From NCBI RefSeq assembly GCF_009741735.1, contig NZ_WHOH01000003.1, positions 1,423,030-1,487,029 on the forward strand: DNA of 64,000 nt, written 5' to 3'. Positions within the stretch are counted from its first letter, which is position 1. Each line of letters begins with the position of its first letter. Source of the stretch: Lentibacillus sp. JNUCC-1 (GTDB lineage: Bacteria > Bacillota > Bacilli > Bacillales > Amphibacillaceae). A model generated the notes under the pieces. It worked only from the letters and a program-made list of their open reading frames with translations. It had not been told where the DNA came from and did no database searches. This document shows, piece after piece, positions 10,113-19,821 of this stretch. The position numbers and the translations under genes were made by a program.

Positions 10113-11015
10113 TTAATGGGTTTTACACTTTTGATCCAGATTCTTTTCTTTTAACATGTCAATCATGGTTTCCCCCATAACAGCTGGTGTATCAGCAACT
10201 TTAATGCCACACTCAGTCATAATGCGGATTTTTTCTTCAGCAGTACCTTTACCGCCTGATATAATCGCACCAGCATGTCCCATTCGTTTCCCAGGAGGTG
10301 CTGTTGCACCACTGATAAAGCCGGCTACTGGTTTATTCATGTTGGCTTTTACCCATTCAGCTGCTTCTTCCTCAGCAGTACCGCCAATTTCACCAATCAT
10401 GATGACGGCTTCTGTTTCCGGATCTTCATTGAATGCCTTCAGCACATCAATGAAATTCGTTCCGTTGACAGGGTCTCCGCCAATTCCAACGGCAGTGGTT
10501 TGACCGTATCCAGCTTCTGACAATTGATGGACAGCTTCATAAGTAAGAGTTCCGGAACGTGAGACGACACCGATATGTCCCTTTTTATGAATATAACCCG
10601 GCATTATACCAATCTTAGTTTCGTCAGCCGTGATCACACCAGGACAGTTCGGTCCAACAAGACGTGTGTGTTTGCCTTCCATATACCGTTTTACTTTAAC
10701 CATGTCCATAACCGGGATATGTTCTGTAATACAGATCACCATGTCCAATTCAGCATCCACCGCTTCAATAATGGCATCCGCAGCAAAAGGAGCAGGAACA
10801 TAAACAACTGATACAGTTGCACCAGTTTCATTTACGGCATCTTGGACCGTGTTAAAAACAGGTACCCCTTCAACATCAGTGCCACCTTTTTTGGGCGTAA
10901 CGCCTGCTACAATTTTTGTCCCATATTCAAGCATTTGCTTGGTATGGAATCTAGCGGTTCCACCGGTAATTCCCTGGACCATTACTTTTGTATCTTTATT
11001 GACATAAATACTCAT
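10113..11015 (-). CDS. sucD: Succinyl-CoA synthetase (ADP-forming) alpha subunit
   Basis: Alpha subunit of the TCA-cycle enzyme that converts succinyl-CoA and ADP to succinate, CoA and ATP. The 300-residue protein has the N-terminal CoA-binding Rossmann fold ([19 protein letters not shown]), the GPNCPGVIT motif, and the active-site histidine that is phosphorylated in [10 protein letters not shown] (about residue 246). It follows sucC by 68 bases in the normal operon and has its own GGACG-type ribosome site. Confidence 0.97.
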   Translation of the reverse strand: MSIYVNKDTKVMVQGITGGTARFHTKQMLEYGTKIVAGVTPKKGGTDVEGVPVFNTVQDAVNETGATVSVVYVPAPFAADAIIEAVDAELDMVICITEHIPVMDMVKVKRYMEGKHTRLVGPNCPGVITADETKIGIMPGYIHKKGHIGVVSRSGTLTYEAVHQLSEAGYGQTTAVGIGGDPVNGTNFIDVLKAFNEDPETEAVIMIGEIGGTAEEEAAEWVKANMNKPVAGFISGATAPPGKRMGHAGAIISGGKGTAEEKIRIMTECGIKVADTPAVMGETMIDMLKEKNLDQKCKTH

Positions 11016-11083
11016 GTTCGTCCGTCCTTTCTACATAACAATTTCGATCATTCAAGAGCTATAAACGTCTTTTTTAAGCTAAC

Positions 11084-12244
11084 TTATTTTACCAAGGAAA
11101 CGATCTTTTCAGCGCCATCTGCCATAGAATCAGCAGAGGTGATATTCAAACCGGAATCTTTAAGAATTTGTTTGCCGAGATCCACATTGGTACCTTCCAG
11201 TCTGACAACAAGCGGGATTTCAAGACCAACTTGTTTCGTTGCTTCAACGACGCCTTCAGCAATGACATCACATTTCATGATACCGCCGAAGATATTGACA
11301 AATATCCCTTTTACATTTTTATCAGACAGAATAATTTTGAACGCCTCGGTTACTTTCTCCGCGGTTGCACCGCCCCCAACGTCAAGGAAGTTTGCGGGAT
11401 CTCCGCCGTAATGTTTAATAATATCCATTGTCGACATTGCAAGGCCAGCACCATTAACCATACAGCCAATATTGCCGTCAAGAGAGATGTAGCTCAGATC
11501 ATGTTTTGAGGCTTCAATTTCTTTTTCATCTTCTTCATCAAGATCTCTTAGATCCATAACGTCTTTTTGACGATACAGAGCATTGTCATCAAAGTTCAAT
11601 TTTGCATCCAGAGCCATGACTTGGCCATCCCCGGTTGTAACAAGCGGATTAATCTCAGCTATTGAACAATCTTTATCAGCATAGGCTTGGTACAGACCCA
11701 TCATAAATTTAACTGCTTTAGACAAAAGGTCATCTGGAATATTAATGTTAAAAGCCAGACGACGTGCCTGGTAAGGCATTAGTCCTACAACTGGGTCAAT
11801 TTCTTCTTGGAAGATTTTCTCCGGTGTTTCCGCTGCCACTTCTTCAATTTCAGTACCGCCTTCTTCAGAGGCCATCATAACAATGCGTCCAGTGGCACGG
11901 TCTAATACAAGACCAACGTAATATTCTTTCTTAATATCGCAGCCTTCCTCTATTAAGAGGCGTTTAACCTCTTTGCCTTCTGGACCTGTTTGGTGCGTTA
12001 CAAGCGTTTTGCCCAAAATTTCCTCAGCATATGTACGCACTTCATCCAGATTTTTCGCGACTTTTACACCGCCGGCTTTACCGCGGCCGCCAGCGTGAAT
12101 TTGAGCTTTTACCACTGTGACATCAGTGCCCAGTTTTTTGGCAGCTTCGACAGCTTGATCAACTGTAAATGCAACATGGCCATTAGGCACATTGACGCCG
12201 TAGCTGCGCAAGATTTCTTTGCCTTGATATTCATGAATGTTCAT
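11084..12244 (-). CDS. sucC: Succinyl-CoA synthetase (ADP-forming) beta subunit
   Basis: Beta subunit with an N-terminal ATP-grasp domain ([17 protein letters not shown]; nucleotide-contacting [14 protein letters not shown] near residue 45) and a C-terminal CoA-ligase domain ([14 protein letters not shown]). 386 residues, the same size as B. subtilis SucC. The frame is open 20 codons upstream, but ATG 12244 has AGGAGG at ideal spacing and gives the family N-terminus. Pairs with SucD; transcribed after ylqG-ylqH with a 94-base gap. Confidence 0.97.
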   Translation of the reverse strand: MNIHEYQGKEILRSYGVNVPNGHVAFTVDQAVEAAKKLGTDVTVVKAQIHAGGRGKAGGVKVAKNLDEVRTYAEEILGKTLVTHQTGPEGKEVKRLLIEEGCDIKKEYYVGLVLDRATGRIVMMASEEGGTEIEEVAAETPEKIFQEEIDPVVGLMPYQARRLAFNINIPDDLLSKAVKFMMGLYQAYADKDCSIAEINPLVTTGDGQVMALDAKLNFDDNALYRQKDVMDLRDLDEEDEKEIEASKHDLSYISLDGNIGCMVNGAGLAMSTMDIIKHYGGDPANFLDVGGGATAEKVTEAFKIILSDKNVKGIFVNIFGGIMKCDVIAEGVVEATKQVGLEIPLVVRLEGTNVDLGKQILKDSGLNITSADSMADGAEKIVSLVK

Positions 12245-12338
12245 ACTGATCCTCCTAACAAAAATTACTGCATGTCTATTGTATATAAAAAGCGTTTGTT
12301 TCACAAGAATAAGAGAATAAGCTCTTGATCAGAATCTA

Positions 12339-12617
12339 TTATTTACCTTTATGATCTTTCTGCGCTTCATCCATTCTGTACACAAACGCGAATACCTCAG
12401 CTACTGCCAAATACAATTCTTCAGGTATCTTTTCATTAATATTCAGTTCTGCCAGTAATTCAGTAAGAGAAGGGTCCTCTTGAATGGGAACTTTGTTTTC
12501 AATGGCTTTTTTCATAATGTTATCTGCCGTAAGACCTGTACCTTTTGCTGTTACTTTAGGCGCATAGTCTTGTGCATCGTCATACTTGAGCGCTATAGCT
12601 TTTCGTCTGGGCTTCAT
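12339..12617 (-). CDS. ylqH: FlhB C-terminal-domain-like protein YlqH
   Basis: A 92-residue soluble protein similar to the cytoplasmic C-terminal domain of the flagellar/type III export switch protein FlhB (EscU/YscU/HrcU family), without the membrane part. Visible family features are the N-terminal segment KAIALKYD, where FlhB has its NPTH cleavage region replaced, and PIQEDPSLTELLAELNINEKIP. The start overlaps the ylqG stop by ATGA, so the two are probably translated together. B. subtilis has the same pair before sucC. Role unproven. Confidence 0.85.
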   Translation of the reverse strand: MKPRRKAIALKYDDAQDYAPKVTAKGTGLTADNIMKKAIENKVPIQEDPSLTELLAELNINEKIPEELYLAVAEVFAFVYRMDEAQKDHKGK

Positions 12618-14377
12618 ATTCTTAAATCCACCCCTTCATAGGTTGTTTCAGGAAAAGTTTGAGCTGACGACCCTGTTTCCGGACGCCGGTCAGACCTGTC
12701 TGTAATCTGCTTAAAGTTTATGTGCGTTAAATGATAATCCAAAGATTCAAGCCCTGCTTTTAAAGCTGGTTTAAAGGATTCTGCCAGATCAGGATGGACA
12801 GATTGCTCATTCCATATTGTCAGTGCAACAGTACGTTTTTGAATATGCATATCAATGACCGTTTCATTAAGATGTGCAAGATTTAAATGAAATAGAATTG
12901 AACAGTCACTTGGATCGATTGTTCCATTTTTTCTTTTACGCCCATTAAATTCAAGTAAGATATCTTCATGTAAACCGATCTTTTCTCCAGGAAGCTGCAA
13001 GGCTGCTTGAACAAGAAATGATGTTTCACGTACGGAATCAATTTGCAGCCCGTTTATGAGATTCAATAATGGCTGGGCCCGTTCACTCATTGTTTGGTCC
13101 TGCTGTTGTACCAGCTGAATCAGTAATGATTTAATGCTTGCTTCTATTTCTTGTGTATCCCGTGCAAGCAAAGACTCATGAGCCAACCCAATATGACTGA
13201 GCGTTGTATCAATGTGGGCAAGAAAACGCTCTTGTATGGTCAGATTTGGACTTGATATCATTTTTTGCTGATGTACAAGAGCTTCTAAATAAGCTTGCAA
13301 TGCCTGGAGCCCTTCAGGTTGATTGCTAAGAAGAGAATTAAGCCGATTCTGTTGGGGCAATGACAATTGCGTAGACGCTTGTTGCAGGTTTTGCTGCAAT
13401 TCCTCAAATGTTTCATTCGGCAAACGCGTGTTTTGTGATATCACATTTTTAACGACACCTTCCCAACTTCTAATTACATCTTGGACAGACTGTGGAATGG
13501 TATTTTCTCTGAGTTGTTTGATTGAGGCAGCCATCTCCTCTGGATTGATTGCAAAGGGTAGTCTTGTCCGATTCAAGAGTAAGTTTACAGTCGATTGATT
13601 CCAGTTATGAACTTTCATAAACTGGGACCACTCGTTTTTCCATGTGTCAAAGTCGAGAGTCGGATCAATCGTTCCCGAGGTTTTAAGTAATTGGAAGAAA
13701 TCAGGATTGTTTTGAGAGACTCCATCTATAATTTGCCTGATGACTTCGCTCGGAGAAGGATTGCGCGCATCCATAAGCCATTGCATCCGATTGAGCAGCA
13801 TACCCATAGTCCCTTGAGTCCTTTGTTGCCGAAGATGTTGTGTAAGCGTCTGGAATTCTTGTGATAAGGTTGATGTATTTTTTGTTTGAACAGCTGCTAG
13901 AATGTTATCGATAAATGGCAGACGGTCAGCCATCATCGTTTTAACAGCCACTTGTGCTTCTTTTCGATAACCGGCAGCTTCCAATAATCCAAAAGCCTGA
14001 GCAAGTTGCTCCTTTCCAAATGGAATTTGAGATTTAATCACGTCTGCTAGAAAATCTGTGCGTTGTTTTGACGACGCAAACCCAAGTTGGTCAAGGAGTG
14101 CATGAATGTTTTGAATCGGTTGCTTTCCCAGAGCCTGACCAACAACTTTTAAAATGAAAGGACTGCCTGCTTGCTCAACTTTAAAATGATAATGACCTCC
14201 TTTGGCAAGGGGGGCTTTCAACTGCGCTTGCCACTTTTGGGAGCCAACTTGAATAGTTGCATGTTGACCGGGGTATAAATTAAGAACTTTACCTTGAATG
14301 ATTTGTCCTGCCCGCAATTGCACCCTGTCAAGACCGGTGTTATGCATAGCTTGATTTGAAAATCGATTTACAAGCAT
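12614..14377 (-). CDS. ylqG: YlqG-like protein, possibly related to flagellar hook-length control proteins
   Basis: A 587-residue, Gln-rich, largely helical protein without signal peptide or membrane segments. It matches the position and partner of B. subtilis YlqG. The N-terminal part (GQIIQGKVLNLYPGQHATIQ, about residues 24-43) looks like a small beta-barrel. The C-terminal 130 residues resemble the globular domain of FliK-type proteins; that and the FlhB-like partner suggest a link to flagellar export, but this is inference. ATG 14377 is preferred because AAAGG is nine bases upstream; the in-frame ATG at 14386 overlaps that site. Confidence 0.7.
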   Translation of the reverse strand: MLVNRFSNQAMHNTGLDRVQLRAGQIIQGKVLNLYPGQHATIQVGSQKWQAQLKAPLAKGGHYHFKVEQAGSPFILKVVGQALGKQPIQNIHALLDQLGFASSKQRTDFLADVIKSQIPFGKEQLAQAFGLLEAAGYRKEAQVAVKTMMADRLPFIDNILAAVQTKNTSTLSQEFQTLTQHLRQQRTQGTMGMLLNRMQWLMDARNPSPSEVIRQIIDGVSQNNPDFFQLLKTSGTIDPTLDFDTWKNEWSQFMKVHNWNQSTVNLLLNRTRLPFAINPEEMAASIKQLRENTIPQSVQDVIRSWEGVVKNVISQNTRLPNETFEELQQNLQQASTQLSLPQQNRLNSLLSNQPEGLQALQAYLEALVHQQKMISSPNLTIQERFLAHIDTTLSHIGLAHESLLARDTQEIEASIKSLLIQLVQQQDQTMSERAQPLLNLINGLQIDSVRETSFLVQAALQLPGEKIGLHEDILLEFNGRKRKNGTIDPSDCSILFHLNLAHLNETVIDMHIQKRTVALTIWNEQSVHPDLAESFKPALKAGLESLDYHLTHINFKQITDRSDRRPETGSSAQTFPETTYEGVDLRI

Positions 14378-14399
14378 TGCAGTCATCCTTTCATTAAAC

Positions 14400-15172
14400 T
14401 TATACAGATATATGATTTACCGGACTGAATGTTTTTCGATGATATGGGGAGGAACCCTTTTCTCTAAGCGCATCAAGATGATGTTTAGTGCCATAACCCA
14501 TGTTTTGTTCAAATTGATAGTCCGGGTATTCAGTATGTAATTGCTGCATGATGCGGTCTCGTGTCACTTTTGCTAAAATACTTGCTGCAGCTATGCTGAC
14601 ACTTTTACAATCTCCTTTGACCAGTGCTTCTGATGGGCATGGGAGGTTATCCAAGGCTACTGCATCAAGCAAAACGCAATCAGGTTGGGGATCGAGTTTA
14701 GCAATAGCTTGAGTCATTGCCAATTTTGTCGCTTCATAAATATTGATTTGATCAATCTTCTCATTACTTACAGCACTGATCCCATAACTTGTAGCATTCT
14801 GAATAATCGATTGGTAAAATGCCTCTCTTTTGCTGGCACTGAGTTGTTTAGAGTCGTTTAAACCGATTAACCTAAAATCTTTTGGCAATATAACAGCAGC
14901 CGCAACCACTGGTCCAGCTAGGGGCCTCTCCCCGCTTCATCAACACCTGCAATGTACTCACACCCTTTAGCGAACCAAGTCTTTTCTATTTGGCACATTT
15001 CATCATAACGCGCATTTAGCCGTTCTCGGGTCATGCGGCGTTTCTCATAAGCGCTAAGTAATTTCTGTACCCCTTTGCGTTGATCACTTTTCAACAGTTG
15101 GATATCCTCCTGAGATACCATTTCCAGCTGAGTAAGCATATGTTTAATTTCTGCAATGGTTTTATCTTTCAT
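14400..15172 (-). CDS. rnhB: Ribonuclease HII, split by an apparent 1-base deletion
   Basis: RNase HII removes ribonucleotides and RNA primers from DNA. The N-terminal 84 residues end IAGVDEAGRGP and hit a TAG; the rest of the protein (GPVVAAAVILP, VLLDAVAL, GDCKSVSIAAASILAKVTRD) is in the next frame from about 14909. Restoring one base in the GGGG run at 14921-14924 rejoins DEAGRGP-LAGPVVAAA, giving about 257 residues, the B. subtilis length. Catalytic acids of the family are present: D and E of GVDEAGRG, D of LLDAV, D of KVTRD. It lies between rbgA and ylqG as in B. subtilis. Confidence 0.88.
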
Positions 15173-15256
15173 GAAACCAACACCCTTCTTTCCCCTTTAT
15201 TATCGGTTATAAATCTTTTAATTGAAATGAAAAAGCACATCCATGCGGGATGCGCT

Positions 15257-16105
15257 TTACTCTGCTGGTGATTCAAGTGTAATACGTCCAAGGCGTCCTG
15301 AACGCAAATCCCCAAGTACGATATCGGCAACTTTATCAAAATCGATAGAACCTCCGCTTTGCAACGCACCTCTTTGACGCCCAATATCATTAAACAATTC
15401 AACCATATCGTCTGTTGACGCGTCGGTGCCGTAACGCGTTTTTAAAACGCCTTTATAATGAACCTGAATATATTGGAGCGCAAATGCGGCAATATCCTGT
15501 AAAGATAACAATTGATCTTTGATAGTGCCAATCGCGGCCAGTCGGTAACCAACAATTTCGTCTTCAAATTTAGGCCAAAGGATGCCAGGTGTATCGAGCA
15601 GATCGAATTCATTCTTGACTTTGATCCATGCCTGCTTTTGTGTGATGCCTGGTTTATCCCCCGTTTTAGCAATTTTCTTGTTGGCTAGCCGATTGATCAA
15701 TGTAGATTTTCCAACATTGGGGATGCCAACAATCATGGCACGCATTGCCCTTGGTTTGATGCCTTTGCGGACCATTTTATCGACTGTCGCCTGACTGATT
15801 TCTCTCGCCTGCTGAATGACATGATTGATGTCTTGTTTACGATTAACATCCACCGCTGCTGCTTTGTGGCCTTGATTATGAAAGTAATGCATCCAGTGCT
15901 CGGTTTTATTTTCATCAGCCAAATCTTTTTTCATGAGAATGATCAGTTTGGGTTTTTGCTGCAACACCTGTTGCAACATTGGATTTTGTGAAGATTCGGG
16001 TGCACGTGCATCTACAAGCTCAATAACGAAATCTACGAGCTTAATCTTCTCTTGCACTTCTCTTTTGGCCTTTGCCATATGGCCGGGATACCATTGTATT
16101 GACAT
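15257..16105 (-). CDS. rbgA: Ribosome biogenesis GTPase RbgA (YlqF)
   Basis: RbgA is needed for late maturation of the 50S subunit. It is a circularly permuted GTPase: the G4-type motif (LIILMKKDLAD, about residues 55-65) precedes G1 ([14 protein letters not shown], about 125-138) and G3 (LLDTPGILWP). The C-terminal helical domain binds rRNA. 282 residues equals B. subtilis RbgA. It follows lepB by 6 bases and precedes rnhB, the conserved order. Confidence 0.96.
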   Translation of the reverse strand: MSIQWYPGHMAKAKREVQEKIKLVDFVIELVDARAPESSQNPMLQQVLQQKPKLIILMKKDLADENKTEHWMHYFHNQGHKAAAVDVNRKQDINHVIQQAREISQATVDKMVRKGIKPRAMRAMIVGIPNVGKSTLINRLANKKIAKTGDKPGITQKQAWIKVKNEFDLLDTPGILWPKFEDEIVGYRLAAIGTIKDQLLSLQDIAAFALQYIQVHYKGVLKTRYGTDASTDDMVELFNDIGRQRGALQSGGSIDFDKVADIVLGDLRSGRLGRITLESPAE

Positions 16106-16111
16106 AACATT

Positions 16112-16660
16112 TTACTCTCCTACTATTTGAATTCGCTTCAGTGGCCAATAAATTAAATTCGTTTTACCGACGATTTCATCCCCGTCGATTACACCAAATA
16201 CACGGCTGTCAGTTGAATTGTTGCGATTGTCTCCTAATACCAGATAGTGTCCTTCAGGGATTTGTTCATATCCCCCTGGTAGATCTTCAAGCACAAAATC
16301 ACTTTCCCATGTATACAAATAATCATTTTGATTTAAAAAAGACTCTTCTATCGCTTCTCCGTTAATATACAAAACGTTATCCTTAACGGCAACATGTTCC
16401 CCGGGCAAGCCAATAATTCTTTTGATAAAGTCCTTTTGCTCGGAAGCATGAAAAACGACAATGTCAAATCGTTTTGGTTCACCCACACGGTAAGCGAACT
16501 TATTAACAATCATTTGATCCCGATCGCTTAAAGTCGGTTTCATCGAAGGCCCATCAACAATAATAGGTGTGAAAAAATATGTTTTAATCACAACAGCGAG
16601 CAAAACAGCAATTAACAACGCCTTAACCCATTCCAGCCAATCATTTTTCGATTCAATCAT
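16112..16660 (-). CDS. lepB: Type I signal peptidase
   Basis: Cleaves signal peptides of exported proteins at the outer face of the membrane. The 182-residue SipS-like protein has one N-terminal membrane helix (residues 13-30), the catalytic serine S39 in VDGPSMKPT, the catalytic lysine K80 in FIKRIIGLPG, and the conserved GDNRNNSTDSR box near the C-terminus. Start 16660 has GGAGG upstream. First gene of the leftward lepB-rbgA-rnhB run; upstream lies repeat copy A. Confidence 0.95.
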   Translation of the reverse strand: MIESKNDWLEWVKALLIAVLLAVVIKTYFFTPIIVDGPSMKPTLSDRDQMIVNKFAYRVGEPKRFDIVVFHASEQKDFIKRIIGLPGEHVAVKDNVLYINGEAIEESFLNQNDYLYTWESDFVLEDLPGGYEQIPEGHYLVLGDNRNNSTDSRVFGVIDGDEIVGKTNLIYWPLKRIQIVGE

Positions 16661-16774
16661 ACACGTTCCTCCGAGTCAATCAGCATATGTATCCATATTA
16701 TAAATCTTCCCGCACAAAAAACCCACTATAACGACCAAACCACACCAAAACCCCTTGCTTTTCGCAGTAGACAC

Positions 16775-17231
16775 AAACTGCGAACTAGAGAAAACTTTAT
16801 GACTGCTTCTGGCAACCGCTCGGGGAAAACACTCCGCGTCCAGTGGGCGCTGATGAGCCTCGGGCCCACAGGACGTGGGTCATGAAGGCGTTGCGACAGG
16901 ATGTCGCGCTCTTAGCCTTCCTTCCCCAAATGCGCGCTCCGGGGTCTCATCGAGGCTTTTGCTCCCACAGGAGTCTCCGTGTTTTCCCCGAGCTAGATGA
17001 GGAGTTACTTGCCTATTCCTTTTGTGATTAGAACAACCCAAGCAATGAATAAACATGAAGTGATTGGAGCGGAGGGAAGTCGACTCCTGCGGGAACAGCA
17101 CGAGCGCGAAGACCCCACAGCGGTGGTCTTTCCGCGAGGAGGCTGAGGCCGTGCCCGCGGAAAGCGACTTCCCGTAGCGTAAATCACGATCCTCTTATAA
17201 AATGATAGCGGATCTAATTACTTCGCAGTTT
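16775..17231 (+). repeat. MITE-like palindromic repeat, copy A
   Basis: A 457-bp element bounded by AAACTGCGAACTA (16775-16787) and TACTTCGCAGTTT (17219-17231), inverted copies with one mismatch. Inside are two large imperfect hairpins. The first is closed by GCTCGGGGAAAACAC and its complement (about 16827-17000). The second runs from GGAGCGGAGGGAAGTCG to CGACTTCCC (about 17067-17175). It has the same orientation as copy C and opposite to copy B. Its first hairpin centre differs from B and C and is about 40 bp longer, holding two extra mini-hairpins. Short frames inside are repeat artefacts. It fills most of the 694-bp gap between lepB and rplS. Confidence 0.85.
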
Positions 17232-17279
17232 ACTTTAATTACGTCTGAATTTAAGGTTGTGAGAATGGTTATGTAAATA

Positions 17280-17315
17280 AAAAAGGAGCTGCTGTTTAAA
17301 GCTAGGCTCCTTTTG
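17280..17315 (-). terminator. Intrinsic terminator after rplS
   Basis: On the minus strand AAAAGGAGCC, an internal bulged loop of about 16 bases, then GGCTCCTTTTTT with a T tail. It lies about 40 bases after the rplS stop. Confidence 0.8.
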
Positions 17316-17354
17316 TTGGTTGCTTTTATCACGGTTGTGTATAAAAAGCGGTTA

Positions 17355-17699
17355 TTAACGGCGTTCTTTGATGCGTGCTGCTTTACCACGCAGGTTGCGT
17401 AGATAGTACAACTTCGCACGGCGAACAATACCGCGGCGTGAGACTTCTATTTTTGCTATTCTTGGTGAATGTAGTGGGAATGTACGCTCAACACCTACAC
17501 CGTAAGATAACTTTCTTACAGTAAATGTTTCACTGATTCCACCATGTTGACGTTTAATCACAACACCTTCGAATACCTGAATACGTTCACGTGTACCTTC
17601 AACAACTTTTACGTGTACTTTTACCGTGTCACCTGCACGAAACTCAGGATGATCTGTACGCAGTTGGTCCTGTGTAACTTCTTCAATCAATTTTTGCAT
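17355..17699 (-). CDS. rplS: 50S ribosomal protein L19
   Basis: L19 sits at the 30S-50S interface. The 114-residue basic protein has all family landmarks: [36 protein letters not shown] and the C-terminal [20 protein letters not shown]. Start 17699 is preceded by AAGGAGTGA. It has a promoter and an apparently structured leader of its own downstream of trmD, so it can be expressed apart from rimM-trmD. Confidence 0.98.
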   Translation of the reverse strand: MQKLIEEVTQDQLRTDHPEFRAGDTVKVHVKVVEGTRERIQVFEGVVIKRQHGGISETFTVRKLSYGVGVERTFPLHSPRIAKIEVSRRGIVRRAKLYYLRNLRGKAARIKERR

Positions 17700-17788
17700 C
17701 CTGTTTCACTCCTTCCAAACCAATGCTCATATTTGCATGAAACAGCGGAACATCGTTTATCTGGCTTGAATTATGCAATTCAAGCACA
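17700..17788 (-). promoter_or_regulatory. Probable L19 ribosomal-protein leader (autoregulatory 5' UTR)
   Basis: The roughly 90-base leader of rplS folds into a hairpin CTTGAATTGCATAATTCAAG (10-bp inverted repeat, about 17762-17781). In a second element CTGTTTCA, near 17735-17745, pairs with TGAAACAG directly before the start codon, enclosing the ribosome site. L19 leaders upstream of rplS are an established Firmicutes RNA family; the assignment here rests on position and pairing, not on a covariance-model search. Confidence 0.5.
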
Positions 17789-17794
17789 TCAATT

Positions 17795-17823
17795 AATATA
17801 TCATAAAGAATTAGTGGGTTCAA
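17795..17823 (-). promoter_or_regulatory. SigA-type promoter for rplS
   Basis: On the minus strand TTGAAC, a 17-base spacer, then TATATT, which is close to the consensus. It begins in the 4 bases after the trmD stop and would start the transcript near 17788, just ahead of the first leader hairpin. Confidence 0.6.
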
Positions 17824-17826
17824 CTA

Positions 17827-18573
17827 TTATTTTGGATTCTCTATTTCTTTTTTGGCCTTTTGCAGGGTTTTAATATCTTTTTGGCTCAGGTCAATACGAT
17901 CCAACAGGTCAGGACGTCGGTTCAGCGTTCTAATCAAAGATTGTTCTCGTCGCCAAGCCGCAATATTTTCATGATGACCTGATAAGAGAACATCAGGAAC
18001 TTTCGCACCTCTAAATTCAGCTGGCCGTGTGTAATGCGGATGTTCCAGAAGCCCTGTTGAAAACGAATCTTCTGGGGCTGATTGGGTGTTGCCCAATACG
18101 CCAGGCAGAAGTCTAGCGACACTATCGATTACAACCATGGCGCCAAGTTCACCACCAGTAAGAATATAATCTCCTATAGAGATCTCGTCTGTCGCGAGAT
18201 GGGTTCTAATCCGCTCATCGTAACCTTCATAATGGCCACAAATTAATATAAGATGCTCTTCTTCAGCAAGTTCTTCAGACTTTTGTTGAGTCAATGTCTC
18301 ACCTTGTGGGCACATAAGTATGATTCGAGGACTTTGAGATCTGTTTTTGGTAATTGCCTCCACAGCATCAAACACCGGCTGCGGGGTCAATACCATTCCC
18401 GCTCCGCCACCATATGGATAGTCATCGACCTTGTGGTGCTTGTTCGTTGTATAATCACGAAAATTAACTAGATTATACGATAACTTGTCTTTATCTTGAG
18501 CTTTTTTTAAAATCGATTGATTCATGACCCCAGTAAACATGTCCGGAAATAGTGTCAATATATCAATATGCAT
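17827..18573 (-). CDS. trmD: tRNA (guanine-N1)-methyltransferase
   Basis: TrmD methylates G37 of tRNAs to m1G, preventing +1 frameshifting. The 248-residue SPOUT enzyme shows [21 protein letters not shown] (knot and SAM site) and [15 protein letters not shown]. The C-terminal helical domain is complete. The start overlaps the rimM stop by one base (TAATG). It lies in the conserved rpsP-khpA-ylqD-rimM-trmD-rplS order. Confidence 0.97.
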   Translation of the reverse strand: MHIDILTLFPDMFTGVMNQSILKKAQDKDKLSYNLVNFRDYTTNKHHKVDDYPYGGGAGMVLTPQPVFDAVEAITKNRSQSPRIILMCPQGETLTQQKSEELAEEEHLILICGHYEGYDERIRTHLATDEISIGDYILTGGELGAMVVIDSVARLLPGVLGNTQSAPEDSFSTGLLEHPHYTRPAEFRGAKVPDVLLSGHHENIAAWRREQSLIRTLNRRPDLLDRIDLSQKDIKTLQKAKKEIENPK

Positions 18574-19087
18574 TAATCAAGCAATCCTTCCATCAATTCA
18601 ATCTCTATCCGTTTGTTTGCAACATCCACATCTTTAACGACATCTCCTATATATGGAATGAGAATGTCTTTGCCTTTTTCGGGTTTAATTACCCATACAT
18701 CATTGGCTCCCGGGGAGAGTATTTCTTTAATTGTCCCAAGTTCTTGCCCGTCTGTGGTCCATACAGTGCATCCAATAATATCATGGAAGTAATATTCGCC
18801 TTCCTCCAGCTCCGTTAATTGTGATGCTTTAATCTTTAATAGACTGCCTTTCAGATGTTCAACATCATTAATGTTGTCATACCCTGAAAAATGCAGAATA
18901 TCAAAGCCTTTATGAACCCGGTGCTGGTCGATTTTGAGTTCAAGCGAGGAATTATTCGGGAGAACGGCATATACAGTATTACCAACCTCAAACCGATCAT
19001 CAAAATCAGTAATACGAACTACTTTTAATTCCCCCGAATTCCTTGGGTATTGACGATTTTTCCAATGTTATACATGGATTCTTTCAT
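18573..19087 (-). CDS. rimM: 16S rRNA processing protein RimM, split by an apparent 1-base deletion
   Basis: RimM assists maturation of the 30S head with protein S19. No long open frame covers it as given: from ATG 19087 (AGGTG five bases upstream) it reads [19 protein letters not shown] and stops at once. One base missing in the CCCCC run at 19031-19035 (minus-strand GGGGG) explains this; with it restored the frame continues [18 protein letters not shown] and through the PRC-barrel part ([20 protein letters not shown]) to [15 protein letters not shown] residues, ending at 18573. Total about 171 residues, as in B. subtilis (174). Located between ylqD and trmD as expected. Confidence 0.85.
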
Positions 19088-19098
19088 TTTGTCACCTG

Positions 19099-19488
19099 CT
19101 ATTCATCAATTCGGATTACGATGTCATCCTGGACAACTATTGAAGTCCCTTGCATAAGGGCACGCCAGTTCATTCCGGTTTCCACCTCAACAAGCGCGTC
19201 AACTTCGCTTTCGGTTATTTCTGTCCCTATTTCCAGCATTTCCAACTGTTCTATTTTAAAATCAAGCAGCTTGATCTTTTCTTTACGGTTTTTAATTTCC
19301 TGCTGAAAGCGAGCAGTGGCTTCATGTTTGGAAACATGAGCTTTCCGTTCTACTTTTTTCTGCTCAAATAAAAGCTGTTGACACTCTTGTTCAAGCCGTA
19401 ATTTGTGAGTGTTAAAGTCATCATATAACTTTGCCCGGCTCTTCTCTGTAATAACTTGCTTCACCAAGACTTTTTTAATAATTTTCAT
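19099..19488 (-). CDS. ylqD: YlqD family protein
   Basis: A 129-residue protein of unknown function found at this place in most Bacillaceae. It starts MKIIKKVLVKQVITEKSRAK; residues 30-85 are a charged, heptad-like coiled coil, followed by a short beta-rich end with GTSIVVQDDIVIRID. No membrane segment. ATG 19488 is chosen because GGGTGAT precedes it; the upstream in-frame extension has no ribosome site. Probably co-transcribed with khpA and rimM. Confidence 0.85.
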   Translation of the reverse strand: MKIIKKVLVKQVITEKSRAKLYDDFNTHKLRLEQECQQLLFEQKKVERKAHVSKHEATARFQQEIKNRKEKIKLLDFKIEQLEMLEIGTEITESEVDALVEVETGMNWRALMQGTSIVVQDDIVIRIDE

Positions 19489-19574
19489 GGGTATCACCCT
19501 TTTTTGGATGTGCCTGCCTGATTTTTGAATGTGTATAATGAGCAAAAAGGGAAAGGCAGATTCTCCCTTCCCCT

Positions 19575-19802
19575 TTACATAATATCCAAATAAATCCGTT
19601 TATCCCCATCATCTTTTGCTGCATATACAACTGTGCGAATCGCCTTGGCAATTCGTCCATTTTTCCCTATGACCTTCCCGACGTCATTTTCATGAACAGT
19701 AAGATGGTAAACAATCTTCTCATCTTCTTCCTGTGTATTGACCACAACATCCTCTGGATGATCAACAAGGGCAGTCACGATGGACTCAATTAGGGCTTTC
19801 AT
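19575..19802 (-). CDS. khpA: KH-domain RNA-binding protein KhpA (YlqC)
   Basis: A 75-residue single KH domain with the RNA-gripping GxxG loop in VIGKNGRIAKAIRTVV. In other Firmicutes KhpA pairs with KhpB (Jag) and binds many transcripts, affecting cell elongation. ATG 19802 follows GGAGTGATATCC, a good ribosome site; the in-frame ATG three codons earlier overlaps it. Sits 19 bases after rpsP. Confidence 0.92.
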   Translation of the reverse strand: MKALIESIVTALVDHPEDVVVNTQEEDEKIVYHLTVHENDVGKVIGKNGRIAKAIRTVVYAAKDDGDKRIYLDIM

Positions 19803-19821
19803 GGATATCACTCCACACTCA

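Noticed and set aside
10842..11411. 189-codon plus-strand frame
   Set aside because: Antisense to sucD/sucC, which are clearly coding; no family resemblance.
19031..19035. Programmed frameshift in rimM (and the other five genes)
   Set aside because: No stimulatory structure or family precedent; the same one-base deficit in unrelated genes points to sequence error.
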